Source: Ilyomonas sp965247435
GTDB taxonomy: Bacteria; Bacteroidota; Bacteroidia; Chitinophagales; Chitinophagaceae
Direction: 5' to 3'
Length of the DNA: 64,000 nucleotides
Assembly: GCA_965247435.1 (NCBI GenBank)
Contig: OZ252019.1
Span: 1,860,001-1,924,000 of the forward strand
Under the pieces are notes generated by a model, which was given only the letters and a program-made list of their open reading frames with translations, was not told where the DNA came from and did no database searches. A program made the position numbers and the translations under genes. Shown here piece by piece: positions 34,267-44,206 of the stretch (positions are counted from its first letter, which is position 1; each line of letters opens with the position of its first letter).

Positions 34267-36639
34267 ATGCTAAAGAACTATTTTAAAATCGCCTTTAGAA
34301 ATTTATTGCGAAACAAAGGTTTTACAGCTATTAATATCTCAGGTCTTGCCATCGGTATGGCCAGTGCTGTCCTTATTTTGTTATGGATACAGAATGAAGT
34401 AAGCTACGACCGGTTTCACGAAAAGAAAGACCGTCTTTACCAGGTGTATAACCGGGATAAGTTTAACGGCGAATTGCATGCCTGGGGTAATACGCCCAAG
34501 ATTATGGGCCCGACCATCAGGCACGATTATCCCGATGTGGAGGGCGTTGCCCGCCTTAATAATGCCAACTTTTTGTTTACGATAGACAACAAACATTTCA
34601 ACAGCAGCGGACAGTTTACCGATCCTGATTTTCTTACGATGTTCAGCTTTCCCATGCTGAAAGGCAACGCAAAAACGGCGTTAAACGCAGACTATAGCAT
34701 TGTGCTCACTCAAAAAGAAGCCATTAAGCTGTTTGGTACCGAAGATGCCATAGGCAAGGTGATACGTATAGACAGCACTGATAATTTTACAGTAACCGGT
34801 GTTTTAAAGGATCTGCCCAACAATACAAGATTTGATTTTGAATACCTGCTGCCGTGGAGCTACATGAAAAGGATTAAGTACGATGATGACCATTGGGGCA
34901 ATAATTCGGTATATACGTATGTGCTTCTAAAGCCAAATGTGAGCGAAGCTGCCTTTGATACTAAATTTAAGAATATCACCATCGAGCATACCAAAGGCCC
35001 GGATCAATCTACCACTACCGTATTCCTGCATCCTGCAACCAAGTGGCGGTTATACTCAAAATCCGAGAATGGTCAGTTGGTGGGCGGCCGTGTAGAGATT
35101 GTAAAACTCTTTGGCATCATTGCAGCTTTTATTCTATTAATTGCCTGTATCAACTTTATGAACCTCTCTACTGCGCGCAGCGAAAAGCGGGCAAAAGAAG
35201 TAGGTATCCGTAAAGTGGTGGGCGCGCAGAAAGGCTCGCTGGTGGCGCAGTTCATCGGCGAGTCGGTATTGCTTGCATTTCTTGCCGGCATTGTAGCCAT
35301 TCTTATAGTGGCGCTTAGCCTGCACAGCTTCAACCATCTTGTACAAAAAGAATTATATATTGATTTTACCAACGGTTATTACTGGCTGTTTGCCCTCCTG
35401 TTTATTATTTTTACGGGTTTAATTGCCGGCAGTTATCCTGCTTTTTACCTGTCGTCTTACAAGCCGGTAAAAGTGCTGAAAGGAACGTTTAAAGCTGCCA
35501 ATGCACTGGTTACGCCACGCAAAATTTTAGTAGTGATGCAGTTCACTTTTGCCATTGTATTAATCATCTGTACCATCATCGTAGAGCACCAGATCAACTA
35601 TGCGCAGCAGCGCGATGCCGGCTATGCAAAAGACAACCTTGTTTACACCTTTATGCAGGGCGATTTAGATAAAAATTACAGCCTGATAAAGCAGGAACTG
35701 CTCAGCAGCGGCGCCGCGGTGGCTGTTGCCAAAACAAGTGCACCCATGACACAGCACTGGAGCGATAGCTGGGGCTACCAATGGCAGGGCAGTACCAAAG
35801 AAGATGAGAAAGCAGATTTTAATGTGTATAGCACCGAAGCGGATTTTGTAAAGACGATGGGCTTAAAAATTATACAGGGCCGCGATATTGACATTAAAGC
35901 CTACCCAACCGATTCTTTTGCGATGCTGGTAAATGAAACCGCCGTAAAAACACTCCGCTTTAAAAACCCGATTGGCCAGGTTATAAAAGGCAACGGCCCC
36001 GATGCCGGCTGGCATATTGTTGGGGTAATTAAAGACTTCATTTTAGAATCGCCCTACCAGCCGGTGCAGCCGATGCTGGTGCAGGGCGCCGGGGGCTGGT
36101 TTAATATTGTAAACATCAAACTCAATCCTGCCAACAGCGTTACCACAAATCTGGCAAAGGCAGAGCAGATCTATAAAAAGTATAATTCGCAGTACCCGTT
36201 CGATTATAAATTTTACGATGAAGAATACGCCACCAAGTTTGAGGATGAGCAACGTACCGGCACGCTTGCCGGCTTGTTTGCAGGGCTTACCATTTTTATC
36301 TCCTGTCTCGGGCTGTTTGGCTTAGCTACCTACATGGCCGAAAACCGCATTAAAGAGATTGGCGTGCGCAAAGTGTTAGGCGCCAGCGTAGCAAATATCA
36401 CCACGCTCTTGTCAACCGATTTTTTAAAGCTGGTCATCATCTCATTTATTATCGCTTCGCCCGTAGCCTGGTGGGCTATGTATAAGTGGCTGCAGAGCTA
36501 CTCCTACCGCATCAGTATTCAATGGTGGGTATTTGCACTGGCCGGCGTGCTTTCTGTTGTTATAGCCATTCTTAGTGTAAGCTACCAGGCTATACGAGCT
36601 GCCGTTGCCAACCCTACAAGAAGCTTAAGATCGGAATAA
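34267..36639 (+). CDS. FtsX/MacB-type ABC permease, array member 2
   Basis: 790 residues with the full two-half architecture: TM1 (about 20-42), periplasmic domain 1 (about 45-272), TM2 (about 278-300), coupling loop KRAKEVGIRKVVGA (about 307-320), TM3-TM5, periplasmic domain 2 (about 450-665), TM6, second loop RIKEIGVRKVLGAS (about 693-706), TM7-TM8. It belongs to a subgroup with members 11-13, sharing an ATKWRLYSKSENG-type strand before TM2. Its tail is the most divergent of the array (ANPTRSLRSE). First gene after the terminator and candidate second promoter. Confidence 0.92.
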   Translation: MLKNYFKIAFRNLLRNKGFTAINISGLAIGMASAVLILLWIQNEVSYDRFHEKKDRLYQVYNRDKFNGELHAWGNTPKIMGPTIRHDYPDVEGVARLNNANFLFTIDNKHFNSSGQFTDPDFLTMFSFPMLKGNAKTALNADYSIVLTQKEAIKLFGTEDAIGKVIRIDSTDNFTVTGVLKDLPNNTRFDFEYLLPWSYMKRIKYDDDHWGNNSVYTYVLLKPNVSEAAFDTKFKNITIEHTKGPDQSTTTVFLHPATKWRLYSKSENGQLVGGRVEIVKLFGIIAAFILLIACINFMNLSTARSEKRAKEVGIRKVVGAQKGSLVAQFIGESVLLAFLAGIVAILIVALSLHSFNHLVQKELYIDFTNGYYWLFALLFIIFTGLIAGSYPAFYLSSYKPVKVLKGTFKAANALVTPRKILVVMQFTFAIVLIICTIIVEHQINYAQQRDAGYAKDNLVYTFMQGDLDKNYSLIKQELLSSGAAVAVAKTSAPMTQHWSDSWGYQWQGSTKEDEKADFNVYSTEADFVKTMGLKIIQGRDIDIKAYPTDSFAMLVNETAVKTLRFKNPIGQVIKGNGPDAGWHIVGVIKDFILESPYQPVQPMLVQGAGGWFNIVNIKLNPANSVTTNLAKAEQIYKKYNSQYPFDYKFYDEEYATKFEDEQRTGTLAGLFAGLTIFISCLGLFGLATYMAENRIKEIGVRKVLGASVANITTLLSTDFLKLVIISFIIASPVAWWAMYKWLQSYSYRISIQWWVFALAGVLSVVIAILSVSYQAIRAAVANPTRSLRSE

Positions 36640-36730
36640 TAAATTGTGATGAGGGCATGCCTGAGAAGCCATTTTTAAGAAACTAACAGAGAAATTATTC
36701 AAATAAAAAATTCTTCCAGCCGGGAGAACC

Positions 36731-36735
36731 GGAGG
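36731..36735 (+). promoter_or_regulatory. Shine-Dalgarno GGAGG deciding the permease 3 start
   Basis: GGAGG ends six bases before ATG 36742 and directly abuts ATG 36736. The spacing favours 36742, which also restores the common MFxNYFK opening. Strong Shine-Dalgarno sites are otherwise rare in this window. Confidence 0.6.
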
Positions 36736-36741
36736 ATGCTT

Positions 36742-39165
36742 ATGTTCAACAATTATTTTAAAATAGCAGCAAGAAACCTTTGGAAAAACAAGTGGTTTTC
36801 TGCCATCAATATCCTTGGCCTGTCGCTTGGCATCGCTACCTGTTTATTAATCATGCTGTATGTGCAGCACGAGCTGAGTTATGACCGCTACAATAAAAAT
36901 GCAGACCGTATTGTACGGGTAGTATTTCGGGGTAAAATGCAGGGCGGCGAAATTAAAGAAGCGAATGTAATGCCGCCGGTTGCCGGAACTTTTAAAAAGG
37001 ATTTTCCGGAGGTGCTCGGCGCCACCCGTATCCAAAGCCTCGGTACGCCACGTATTACGTATGGCGATAAGACTTTGCGAGAAGATGCTTTTGCTTTTGT
37101 GGATGCTAACTTTTTCCAAATATTTACGCTGCCGCTCATAGAAGGCAATGCAAAGACTGCGCTGCTCCAACCCAATACGGTGGTGATCTCCAAAGCAGTT
37201 GCAACGAAATACTTTGGCAATGCAGATCCATTGGGTAAAGTACTGCAGTTTAAAGATGATAACGCATCGCTTACGGTAACCGGTCTATACGATGAAGTGC
37301 CTGCAAATTCGCACTTCCAGCATTTTGGCTTACTGGCCTCCATGGAAGGTTTGCCCGGCGCAAAAGAAGCCACCTGGATGACCTCTAATTTTTATACCTA
37401 CCTGCTTTTGCCGCCGCATTACGACTACAAAAAACTGGAAGCGAAACTACCGCAGGAAGTGGATAAATACATCGGGCCGCAATTGCAGAAAGCGATGGGC
37501 GTTACCATGTCACAATTCCGGAAAAGCGGCAATGACATAGGCTTTAATTTACAGCCTTTAACAGACATACACCTGCACTCCGATCTTACCGGCGATATGC
37601 AGCCATCCGGCGACATCCAATACGTTTATATATTTAGTGCCGTAGCAATTTTTATGCTTCTCATCGCATGCATCAATTTCATGAATCTCTCTACGGCGGG
37701 CGCTTCAAAAAGAGCAAAAGAAGTGGGCATCCGCAAAGTGATGGGCTCCCTTAAAATGCAACTGGTGCGCCAGTTTCTTGCCGAGTCGCTGCTGCTTACC
37801 GCTGTTGCGCTATTGCTTGCGCTGGGCGCCGTACAACTGGCCTTGCCTTACTTCAATAACCTCACGCATTTAAATCTTTCACTCGGGGTTTTGAGCAACC
37901 CGTACCTGTTACCGGCGCTGGCGCTGTTTGGATGTATCGTTGGCATCCTGGCCGGCAGCTACCCGGCGTTTTTTCTTTCTTCGTTTAACCCGATCACTGT
38001 TTTAAAAGGCCGGTTCATCTCCGGTAAAAGAAGTTCGGGATTGCGCGGCGGGCTGGTGGTTGTTCAGTTCTTTATTTCTATCAGCCTGATCATCGGAACT
38101 ATCGTTGTTTATCAGCAGCTTGCTTATATTCAAAATAAAAAATTAGGCTACGATAAAGACCAGGTGATTGTTGTGCAGGAAATGAACTGGCTTGGTAATA
38201 ACAAAGCTGTTTTTAAGCAGGCGCTGTTGCAAGACCCGCGGGTGCTGAATGTAAGTACTTCCGGTTATTTGCCGGCAGGCGCTTCTTACGGCAATAACTT
38301 CCTGATATATGCAGATAATAAATCTTCGCAGCTTGTAAACACCTTACGGTACGAAGTTGATGAACATTACATCCCGGTACTGGGCATGCAAATGGCGGCG
38401 GGCAGAAATTTTTCAAACAATTTTGGCAGCGATTCCACGGCTGTCATCATCAACGAAACAGCCGCCAAAGCTTTTGGCTGGAAGCGGGATGCCCTGCAGC
38501 ACTCGCTTAGCCGCACCGACAACGATGGCAAAGCCACAACATACCATGTAATAGGCATTGTAAAAGACTTCCATTTTAAATCGCTCCACGAGCTTATTAC
38601 GCCCCTTGTAATGACGATGGGTGCAGATAACAGCAACCTGATTGTAAAGGCAAAGACCAAAGACATTGCAGGCTTGCTTACGTCTATGCAGCGGCAATGG
38701 AACAGCCTGAAAGCCGAAGCGCCTTTCTCTTATACTTTTCTGGATGACCGCTTTAATAACACGTATAAGGCCGAAGAAAACATCGGGTTGCTTTTAGGCC
38801 TGTTTGCCGGGCTAACCATTTTTGTTGCGTGCCTTGGTTTATTTGCCCTGGCAACTTTTTCTGCGGAGCAGCGCACGAAGGAAATAGGCATTCGCAAAGT
38901 ATTGGGTGCAGAAGTAGCCGGTATTGTTTCGCTGCTGTCTAAAGATTTTTTAACGCTGGTATTTATTGCGTTTGTAATGGCTGTGCCGGTTGCCTGGTTG
39001 GTGATGAACAAATGGCTGCAGGACTTTGCATACCGGATACAGCTAAGTCCGTGGATGTTCCTGATTACTGCATTTGCCGCACTGCTCATCGCATTGCTGA
39101 CGGTGGGTTTCCGGGCGGTTAAAGCAGCGATGGCCAACCCGGTGAAGAGCCTGCGGACGGAGTAA
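36742..39165 (+). CDS. FtsX/MacB-type ABC permease, array member 3
   Basis: 807 residues. TM1 (about 20-42), periplasmic domain 1 (about 45-285), TM2 with YVYIFSAVAIFMLLIACINF, coupling loop KRAKEVGIRKVMGS, TM3-TM5, periplasmic domain 2 (with AGRNFSNNFGSDSTAVIINE), TM6, second loop RTKEIGIRKVLGAE, TM7-TM8, tail ANPVKSLRTE. Closest within the array to member 7: both carry a GPQLQ...FKKSG/FRKSG segment and LxPLxxIHLHS before TM2. Member 4 starts 53 bases downstream with no terminator between. Confidence 0.92.
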   Translation: MFNNYFKIAARNLWKNKWFSAINILGLSLGIATCLLIMLYVQHELSYDRYNKNADRIVRVVFRGKMQGGEIKEANVMPPVAGTFKKDFPEVLGATRIQSLGTPRITYGDKTLREDAFAFVDANFFQIFTLPLIEGNAKTALLQPNTVVISKAVATKYFGNADPLGKVLQFKDDNASLTVTGLYDEVPANSHFQHFGLLASMEGLPGAKEATWMTSNFYTYLLLPPHYDYKKLEAKLPQEVDKYIGPQLQKAMGVTMSQFRKSGNDIGFNLQPLTDIHLHSDLTGDMQPSGDIQYVYIFSAVAIFMLLIACINFMNLSTAGASKRAKEVGIRKVMGSLKMQLVRQFLAESLLLTAVALLLALGAVQLALPYFNNLTHLNLSLGVLSNPYLLPALALFGCIVGILAGSYPAFFLSSFNPITVLKGRFISGKRSSGLRGGLVVVQFFISISLIIGTIVVYQQLAYIQNKKLGYDKDQVIVVQEMNWLGNNKAVFKQALLQDPRVLNVSTSGYLPAGASYGNNFLIYADNKSSQLVNTLRYEVDEHYIPVLGMQMAAGRNFSNNFGSDSTAVIINETAAKAFGWKRDALQHSLSRTDNDGKATTYHVIGIVKDFHFKSLHELITPLVMTMGADNSNLIVKAKTKDIAGLLTSMQRQWNSLKAEAPFSYTFLDDRFNNTYKAEENIGLLLGLFAGLTIFVACLGLFALATFSAEQRTKEIGIRKVLGAEVAGIVSLLSKDFLTLVFIAFVMAVPVAWLVMNKWLQDFAYRIQLSPWMFLITAFAALLIALLTVGFRAVKAAMANPVKSLRTE

Positions 39166-39218
39166 ACAATGAAAGAATAATCATCTGCCTGGAATCAGCC
39201 ATCAATAAATCTATAAGC

Positions 39219-41645
39219 ATGTTTAACAATTATCTTCTCGCTGCTTTGCGCAGCTTTAAAAAGAACAAGCTAGCGACGCTGATTAATGTAGGTGGATTGT
39301 CTATTGGTATCAGTGCGGCACTGATTATTTATTTTATTATTCAATACGATTTCAGCTTCGATAAATATGAGCCTGGCAGGGACAGAATTTATCGCATTGT
39401 TACAGAAGGCAACGACTGGAAAAATACCGGCGTACCAGTGCCGTTGCATGGTGAAATAAAGAATAATGTAAGCGGTATAGAAACGGCAGCGCTCATCCTG
39501 CATTATAACGATGATGCGCCTGCAATCAGCATTCCGCAAACGCCTCAAAAGGCTGTAACCGTTTTTAAGAAACAGGAAGACATCGCGTTTATTGACAGTA
39601 ACTATTTTAGCCTGTTTCCCTGTCAATGGCTGGCTGGTAGCAGCGTTTCTTCGTTAATCAATCCTTACAACCTCGTGCTAAGTGAAAGCCGCGCCAGGCT
39701 TTACTTCCCGGAGGTTCCTGTTACACAGTTGGCAGGTCGCACAATCATCTTTAACGACACCCTGCCCATGACGATTACGGGCATCGTAAAAGATATGAAG
39801 GCCAACAGCGATTTTTCATACAAGATGTTTATTTCGTTGGCTACCATACCGACTTCACGCCTTAAAGAAAACTATGACTGGGATGTATGGACGAACACAA
39901 ATTCCAACTTCCAGACCATGGTGAAATTGTTGCCGAATGTGCAGCCGGCAGTGGTAAACAGGCAATTGGCTGCCATCTTTAAAAAGCACAATACCAACCC
40001 GGAAGATGCGAAAACGATTCATCGTTTGCAGCCGCTGAGCGATGTGCATTATAATACCGGTTTTGAAGGAAAAGTAAACCTGAGTACCATTAACAATCTT
40101 ATTCTACTTGTTGTGTTTTTATTGTTACTCGGTGCTATCAATTTCATTAATCTATCTACAGCGCAGTCGGTACAGCGGGCTAAAGAAATCGGCATCCGCA
40201 AAACGCTGGGCAGCAGCAAAGGCAGTCTCGTTATTCAATTTCTTACCGAAACTTTTTTGCTTACTTTCTTTACCACCATTTTATCTGTTGCTATCTCACC
40301 CTTATTGTTGAAAGCATTCGATGGTTTTATACCGGAAGGCTTGCAGTTCAGCACCATCTTCAGCCAGCCTTTGGTATGGTTGTTCCTGTTGCTTTTAATT
40401 ATAGTTGTCAGTGTCTTGGCGGGTGTATATCCGGCTTTTGTTCTGTCCCGTTTCCAACCCATCAAGGTATTAAAGAATCAACCATTTTCCGCTTCAGGAG
40501 CCACGCATTCCGCGTGGCTCCGGCAGTCGCTCATGGTCTTTCAGTTTATCATCGCGCAGGTGTTTATCATCGGCGTTATGGTAGTGGATAAGCAGGTTCA
40601 TTATTCATTGCAGAAAGACATGGGCTTCCGCAAAGACGCAATTATTGATATTTATATGCCTTTCGATTTTCGAAACACCAATAATAAAAAGTTTGTTTTA
40701 AAAGATGAGTTCAATAAAATTCCCGAAATACAGGAAAGTAGTTTAGGCAGCCTGGCGCCTGCCATCAATGGGCAGGTAAGTAACAGTATTTCCGTACTAC
40801 AAAAAGGAAAACTTGAAAGCATGAATGTAGATGCCAGAAGTGGCGATACCGCCTTTTTACATGTATATAACATGAAACTGCTTGCCGGAAGAAATATAAT
40901 AGCTTCTGACACCGCTAATGAGTTGTTGATTAATAACACCCTGGCAAAACAGCTTGGGTTTACACAACCCGAAAAAGCCATCGGTCATGTTATTACGTTT
41001 GGAAGTTCGCCTTTACCTGTTGTTGGTGTGATGGCAGATTTTAATCTTGCTTCTGTCCGAACGGCGATTCATCCTTTTATTTATTATGCCGATGCTAAAT
41101 TCGGTTATGTGATGCATGTAGCAATGCAGCCCGACCCGGCTACCTGGCAGAGTGCCATTACTAAAATGCAGACAGCCTGGAAGAGTCTTTATCCGAATGC
41201 TGATTTTGAGTATGAATTCTTTGATAAAAAGATCAACGATTTTTATAAAGAAGACCAGCAACTTTCTTTGTTGCTCGCCTGGTCTGCAGGCATTGCTATT
41301 TTCATCAGTTGCCTCGGCTTGCTGGGTTTAATCATTTTTATTGCTAACCAGCGCACCAAAGAAATTGGCGTGCGAAAAGTATTGGGTGCAAGCGTTGCGC
41401 AAATCATCACTTTACTATCAACCGATTTTGTAAAACTGATAGCCGTTGCATTTATTATTGCTGTGCCCGTTGCCTGGTGGGTAACGCATAGCTGGCTTCA
41501 AAACTTTGCTTACCATACCGAGCTAAGCTGGTGGATATTCTTAGCTGGTGGTGTAATTATGATTGTTGCTGCACTCATTATTTTAATCATCCGCGCTGGT
41601 AAAACCGCTATTGCCAACCCGGTGAAAAGCCTGCGGACAGAGTGA
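39219..41645 (+). CDS. FtsX/MacB-type ABC permease, array member 4
   Basis: 808 residues with two FtsX halves. Distinctive first half: TM1 reads INVGGLSIGISAALIIYFII, the pre-TM2 strand is LQPLSDVHYNTGFEGKVN, and coupling loop 1 is QRAKEIGIRKTLGSS. Second loop RTKEIGVRKVLGAS; tail ANPVKSLRTE preceded by an atypical AGKTA rather than FQAIKA. TM5 segment QSLMVFQFIIAQVFIIGVMV aligns it with members 8 and 10. Spacers are 53 bases upstream and 49 downstream. Confidence 0.92.
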   Translation: MFNNYLLAALRSFKKNKLATLINVGGLSIGISAALIIYFIIQYDFSFDKYEPGRDRIYRIVTEGNDWKNTGVPVPLHGEIKNNVSGIETAALILHYNDDAPAISIPQTPQKAVTVFKKQEDIAFIDSNYFSLFPCQWLAGSSVSSLINPYNLVLSESRARLYFPEVPVTQLAGRTIIFNDTLPMTITGIVKDMKANSDFSYKMFISLATIPTSRLKENYDWDVWTNTNSNFQTMVKLLPNVQPAVVNRQLAAIFKKHNTNPEDAKTIHRLQPLSDVHYNTGFEGKVNLSTINNLILLVVFLLLLGAINFINLSTAQSVQRAKEIGIRKTLGSSKGSLVIQFLTETFLLTFFTTILSVAISPLLLKAFDGFIPEGLQFSTIFSQPLVWLFLLLLIIVVSVLAGVYPAFVLSRFQPIKVLKNQPFSASGATHSAWLRQSLMVFQFIIAQVFIIGVMVVDKQVHYSLQKDMGFRKDAIIDIYMPFDFRNTNNKKFVLKDEFNKIPEIQESSLGSLAPAINGQVSNSISVLQKGKLESMNVDARSGDTAFLHVYNMKLLAGRNIIASDTANELLINNTLAKQLGFTQPEKAIGHVITFGSSPLPVVGVMADFNLASVRTAIHPFIYYADAKFGYVMHVAMQPDPATWQSAITKMQTAWKSLYPNADFEYEFFDKKINDFYKEDQQLSLLLAWSAGIAIFISCLGLLGLIIFIANQRTKEIGVRKVLGASVAQIITLLSTDFVKLIAVAFIIAVPVAWWVTHSWLQNFAYHTELSWWIFLAGGVIMIVAALIILIIRAGKTAIANPVKSLRTE

Positions 41646-41694
41646 AGCCTAACCCTGAAAGTTAAGTTTAAAATACCTCGAAAATTAGAAAATT

Positions 41695-44145
41695 ATGATC
41701 ACCAGCTATCTTCGGATTGCCTTCAGAAATATCTTTAAAAGAAAAGGATACTCAGCACTCAATATTGCCGGGCTTACCATTGGCATGAGTTGCTGCCTGC
41801 TCATTTTTCATTATGTATCGTATGAAAAAAGCTACGATAAATTTGAACCGGAGGCAAAGCAAATTGTACGGGTAAGGCTTGACAGTTATCAGAAAGGCGT
41901 ACTGGCTTATAAGTCTGCTACGTCTTATCCAACGATTGGTCCGGCTATGAAAAAAGATTTTCCCGAGGTGCAGAATTTTTGCCGGCTGATTGATGATAAT
42001 CTTTTGCTTTCTAATGAAGTACAAAACAAAAAGTTTACAGAGAACAAAGGTTATTATGCCGATCCTTCAACCATTGATCTGTTTGGGTTGCACTTCATCA
42101 AAGGCAGTCCTAGTACGGCGCTGGATGCGCCGGATAAAATCATTTTATCTCAGTCAACTGCAAAAAAATATTTTGGTAATGAAGACGCATTGGGCAAAAT
42201 ATTAGTGAACCGGAGTGGTGATCGTGTGCAGCCTTTTGAAGTAACCGGCGTGTATAAAGACTATCCTTTCAACTCGCACCTTGTTATGAACTACCTGGTT
42301 TCTTATGCTACGCTTGGCAAGGAAATGCGTTTGCAGGGCGACTCTTCAAACGCGAGCGAAACGCAATGGGGCTGGTACGATTTCTATGTTTACATCCAAT
42401 TGAAACCCGGTATCAATTACCAGCAGTTGGAAGCCAAAATGCCCGCCTTTGCCGATAAGTATATGAATAACAATGATTGGGCAAAAGCAAATAATTATCG
42501 CACCGAATTTCATTTGATTCCATTGAGCGATATTCATTTGTATTCAAATGCTAACCAGGAAGCAGAAGTAAACGGTAACGGACAGGCAGTCTCGTTTTTA
42601 TTCTTGATTGCCCTATTTATTATTTGCATTGCGTGGATCAACTACATCAATCTTGCCACCGCCCGCTCTGTTGAACGCGCCAAAGAAGTAGGCGTAAGAA
42701 AAGTATTAGGCGCTTTACGCGCTACGCTGATAAGACAATTCTTAACCGAAAGCTTACTGCTCAATTTGATCTCGCTAACGTTTTCATTACTCCTTTTTTT
42801 TGTATTGCTGCATCCGTTTGATGCGTTTACAGAAAGAAGCAGTTATACAGGCATTACAATTACTTTCAACTACTGGCTTTTATTCTTCGGACTCTTTATC
42901 AGCGGAACGCTACTATCCGGTTTGTATCCTGCCTTTGTGCTGTCTGGCTTTACACCTATTCTTGTTTTAAAAGGCGCATTTAAAAATACGGGCAGTGGTC
43001 TATTGTTGCGCAAAAGCCTGATTGTTATTCAGTTTATAACTTCTGTTGTGCTGATTGCAGGAACCATTATTGTTTACCAGCAGGTGAATTATATGCGCAA
43101 TCAAAGTATTGGTGCTGATATTAACCAAACGCTTGTTGTGAAAGGCCCGCAAACAATAGCCGATTCGCTATATCAAAATATTTATCAGCCTTTCAAATCT
43201 GCGGTGTTACAGCAGCCAGGCATAAAAAGTATTACCTCATCAACCAGTGTTCCCGGTGATGAAATTTATTGGACCAACGGCTGGAAAAGAGCTGGCGATG
43301 CACAATCAACTTCTGTTACTTTGTATAACCTGGGTATTGATTACAACTTTATTCCTTCCTATAAAATCAAACTGGTAAATGGCAGGAATTTTTCCGAACA
43401 GTTTGGTACCGATAAAAACGCTGTTATACTGAATGAAAATGCTGTTAAGTTATTAGGATTTCGAAGCGCACCAGACGCCGTTAACCAGAAGGTAATAATT
43501 GGTGCTGGCGGAGACACATTCAATGTTGTGGGTGTGGCTGAAAACTTTCACCAGCTTGGTTTGCAGAAAATAATTGACCCGATGGTGCTGAGACCCAGAC
43601 CGAATGTATCAAACTACTACTCATTAAAGGTAAGCGGCGCATACACCGAGCAAACTATTGCATCTCTGAAAGCCTTGTGGAATAATTATTTCCCGAAAGA
43701 CCCGTTCAATTATTTTTTCCTGGATGAATCGTTTGGCGAACAATACAAAGCGGATCTTTTGTTTGGGAAGGTGTTTGGTGTGTTTGCCTTTCTTGCCATT
43801 CTGATTGCCTGCTTTGGATTGCTCGGCTTATCGGCATACAATGTATTGCAGCGAACAAAAGAAATTGGCATCCGCAAAGTGTTAGGTGCATCGGTACGGA
43901 GCATTATGGTATTGCTGTCGCAAGACTTTTTAAAGCTTGTAGTAATATCCTTAGTACTGGCGGTTCCCATCGGCTCGTATGTGATGAATAGCTGGCTGCA
44001 GGATTATGCTTATCGTATAAATATCAGTTGGTGGATTTTCTTCACGGCAGGCTTGCTGTCCCTGCTGATTGCCGTCTTTACGATCAGTTTTCAGGTATTG
44101 AAAGCGGCTGTTAATAACCCGGTAAAAAGCCTGCGGACAGAGTAA
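41695..44145 (+). CDS. FtsX/MacB-type ABC permease, array member 5
   Basis: 816 residues. TM1 (LNIAGLTIGMSCCLLIFHYV), a long periplasmic domain 1 (about 45-295), TM2 FLFLIALFIICIAWINYINL with Trp in place of the usual Cys-Ile-Asn context, coupling loop ERAKEVGVRKVLGAL, periplasmic domain 2 (about 460-690), loop RTKEIGIRKVLGAS, TM7-TM8, and tail NNPVKSLRTE, with Asn in place of the usual Ala. No terminator on either side. Confidence 0.92.
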   Translation: MITSYLRIAFRNIFKRKGYSALNIAGLTIGMSCCLLIFHYVSYEKSYDKFEPEAKQIVRVRLDSYQKGVLAYKSATSYPTIGPAMKKDFPEVQNFCRLIDDNLLLSNEVQNKKFTENKGYYADPSTIDLFGLHFIKGSPSTALDAPDKIILSQSTAKKYFGNEDALGKILVNRSGDRVQPFEVTGVYKDYPFNSHLVMNYLVSYATLGKEMRLQGDSSNASETQWGWYDFYVYIQLKPGINYQQLEAKMPAFADKYMNNNDWAKANNYRTEFHLIPLSDIHLYSNANQEAEVNGNGQAVSFLFLIALFIICIAWINYINLATARSVERAKEVGVRKVLGALRATLIRQFLTESLLLNLISLTFSLLLFFVLLHPFDAFTERSSYTGITITFNYWLLFFGLFISGTLLSGLYPAFVLSGFTPILVLKGAFKNTGSGLLLRKSLIVIQFITSVVLIAGTIIVYQQVNYMRNQSIGADINQTLVVKGPQTIADSLYQNIYQPFKSAVLQQPGIKSITSSTSVPGDEIYWTNGWKRAGDAQSTSVTLYNLGIDYNFIPSYKIKLVNGRNFSEQFGTDKNAVILNENAVKLLGFRSAPDAVNQKVIIGAGGDTFNVVGVAENFHQLGLQKIIDPMVLRPRPNVSNYYSLKVSGAYTEQTIASLKALWNNYFPKDPFNYFFLDESFGEQYKADLLFGKVFGVFAFLAILIACFGLLGLSAYNVLQRTKEIGIRKVLGASVRSIMVLLSQDFLKLVVISLVLAVPIGSYVMNSWLQDYAYRINISWWIFFTAGLLSLLIAVFTISFQVLKAAVNNPVKSLRTE

Positions 44146-44206
44146 AGCTGCGGGCGTTCAATAATTGGTAAAGCTATATTTTAAAACATCCGGCTAACAA
44201 CTTTTT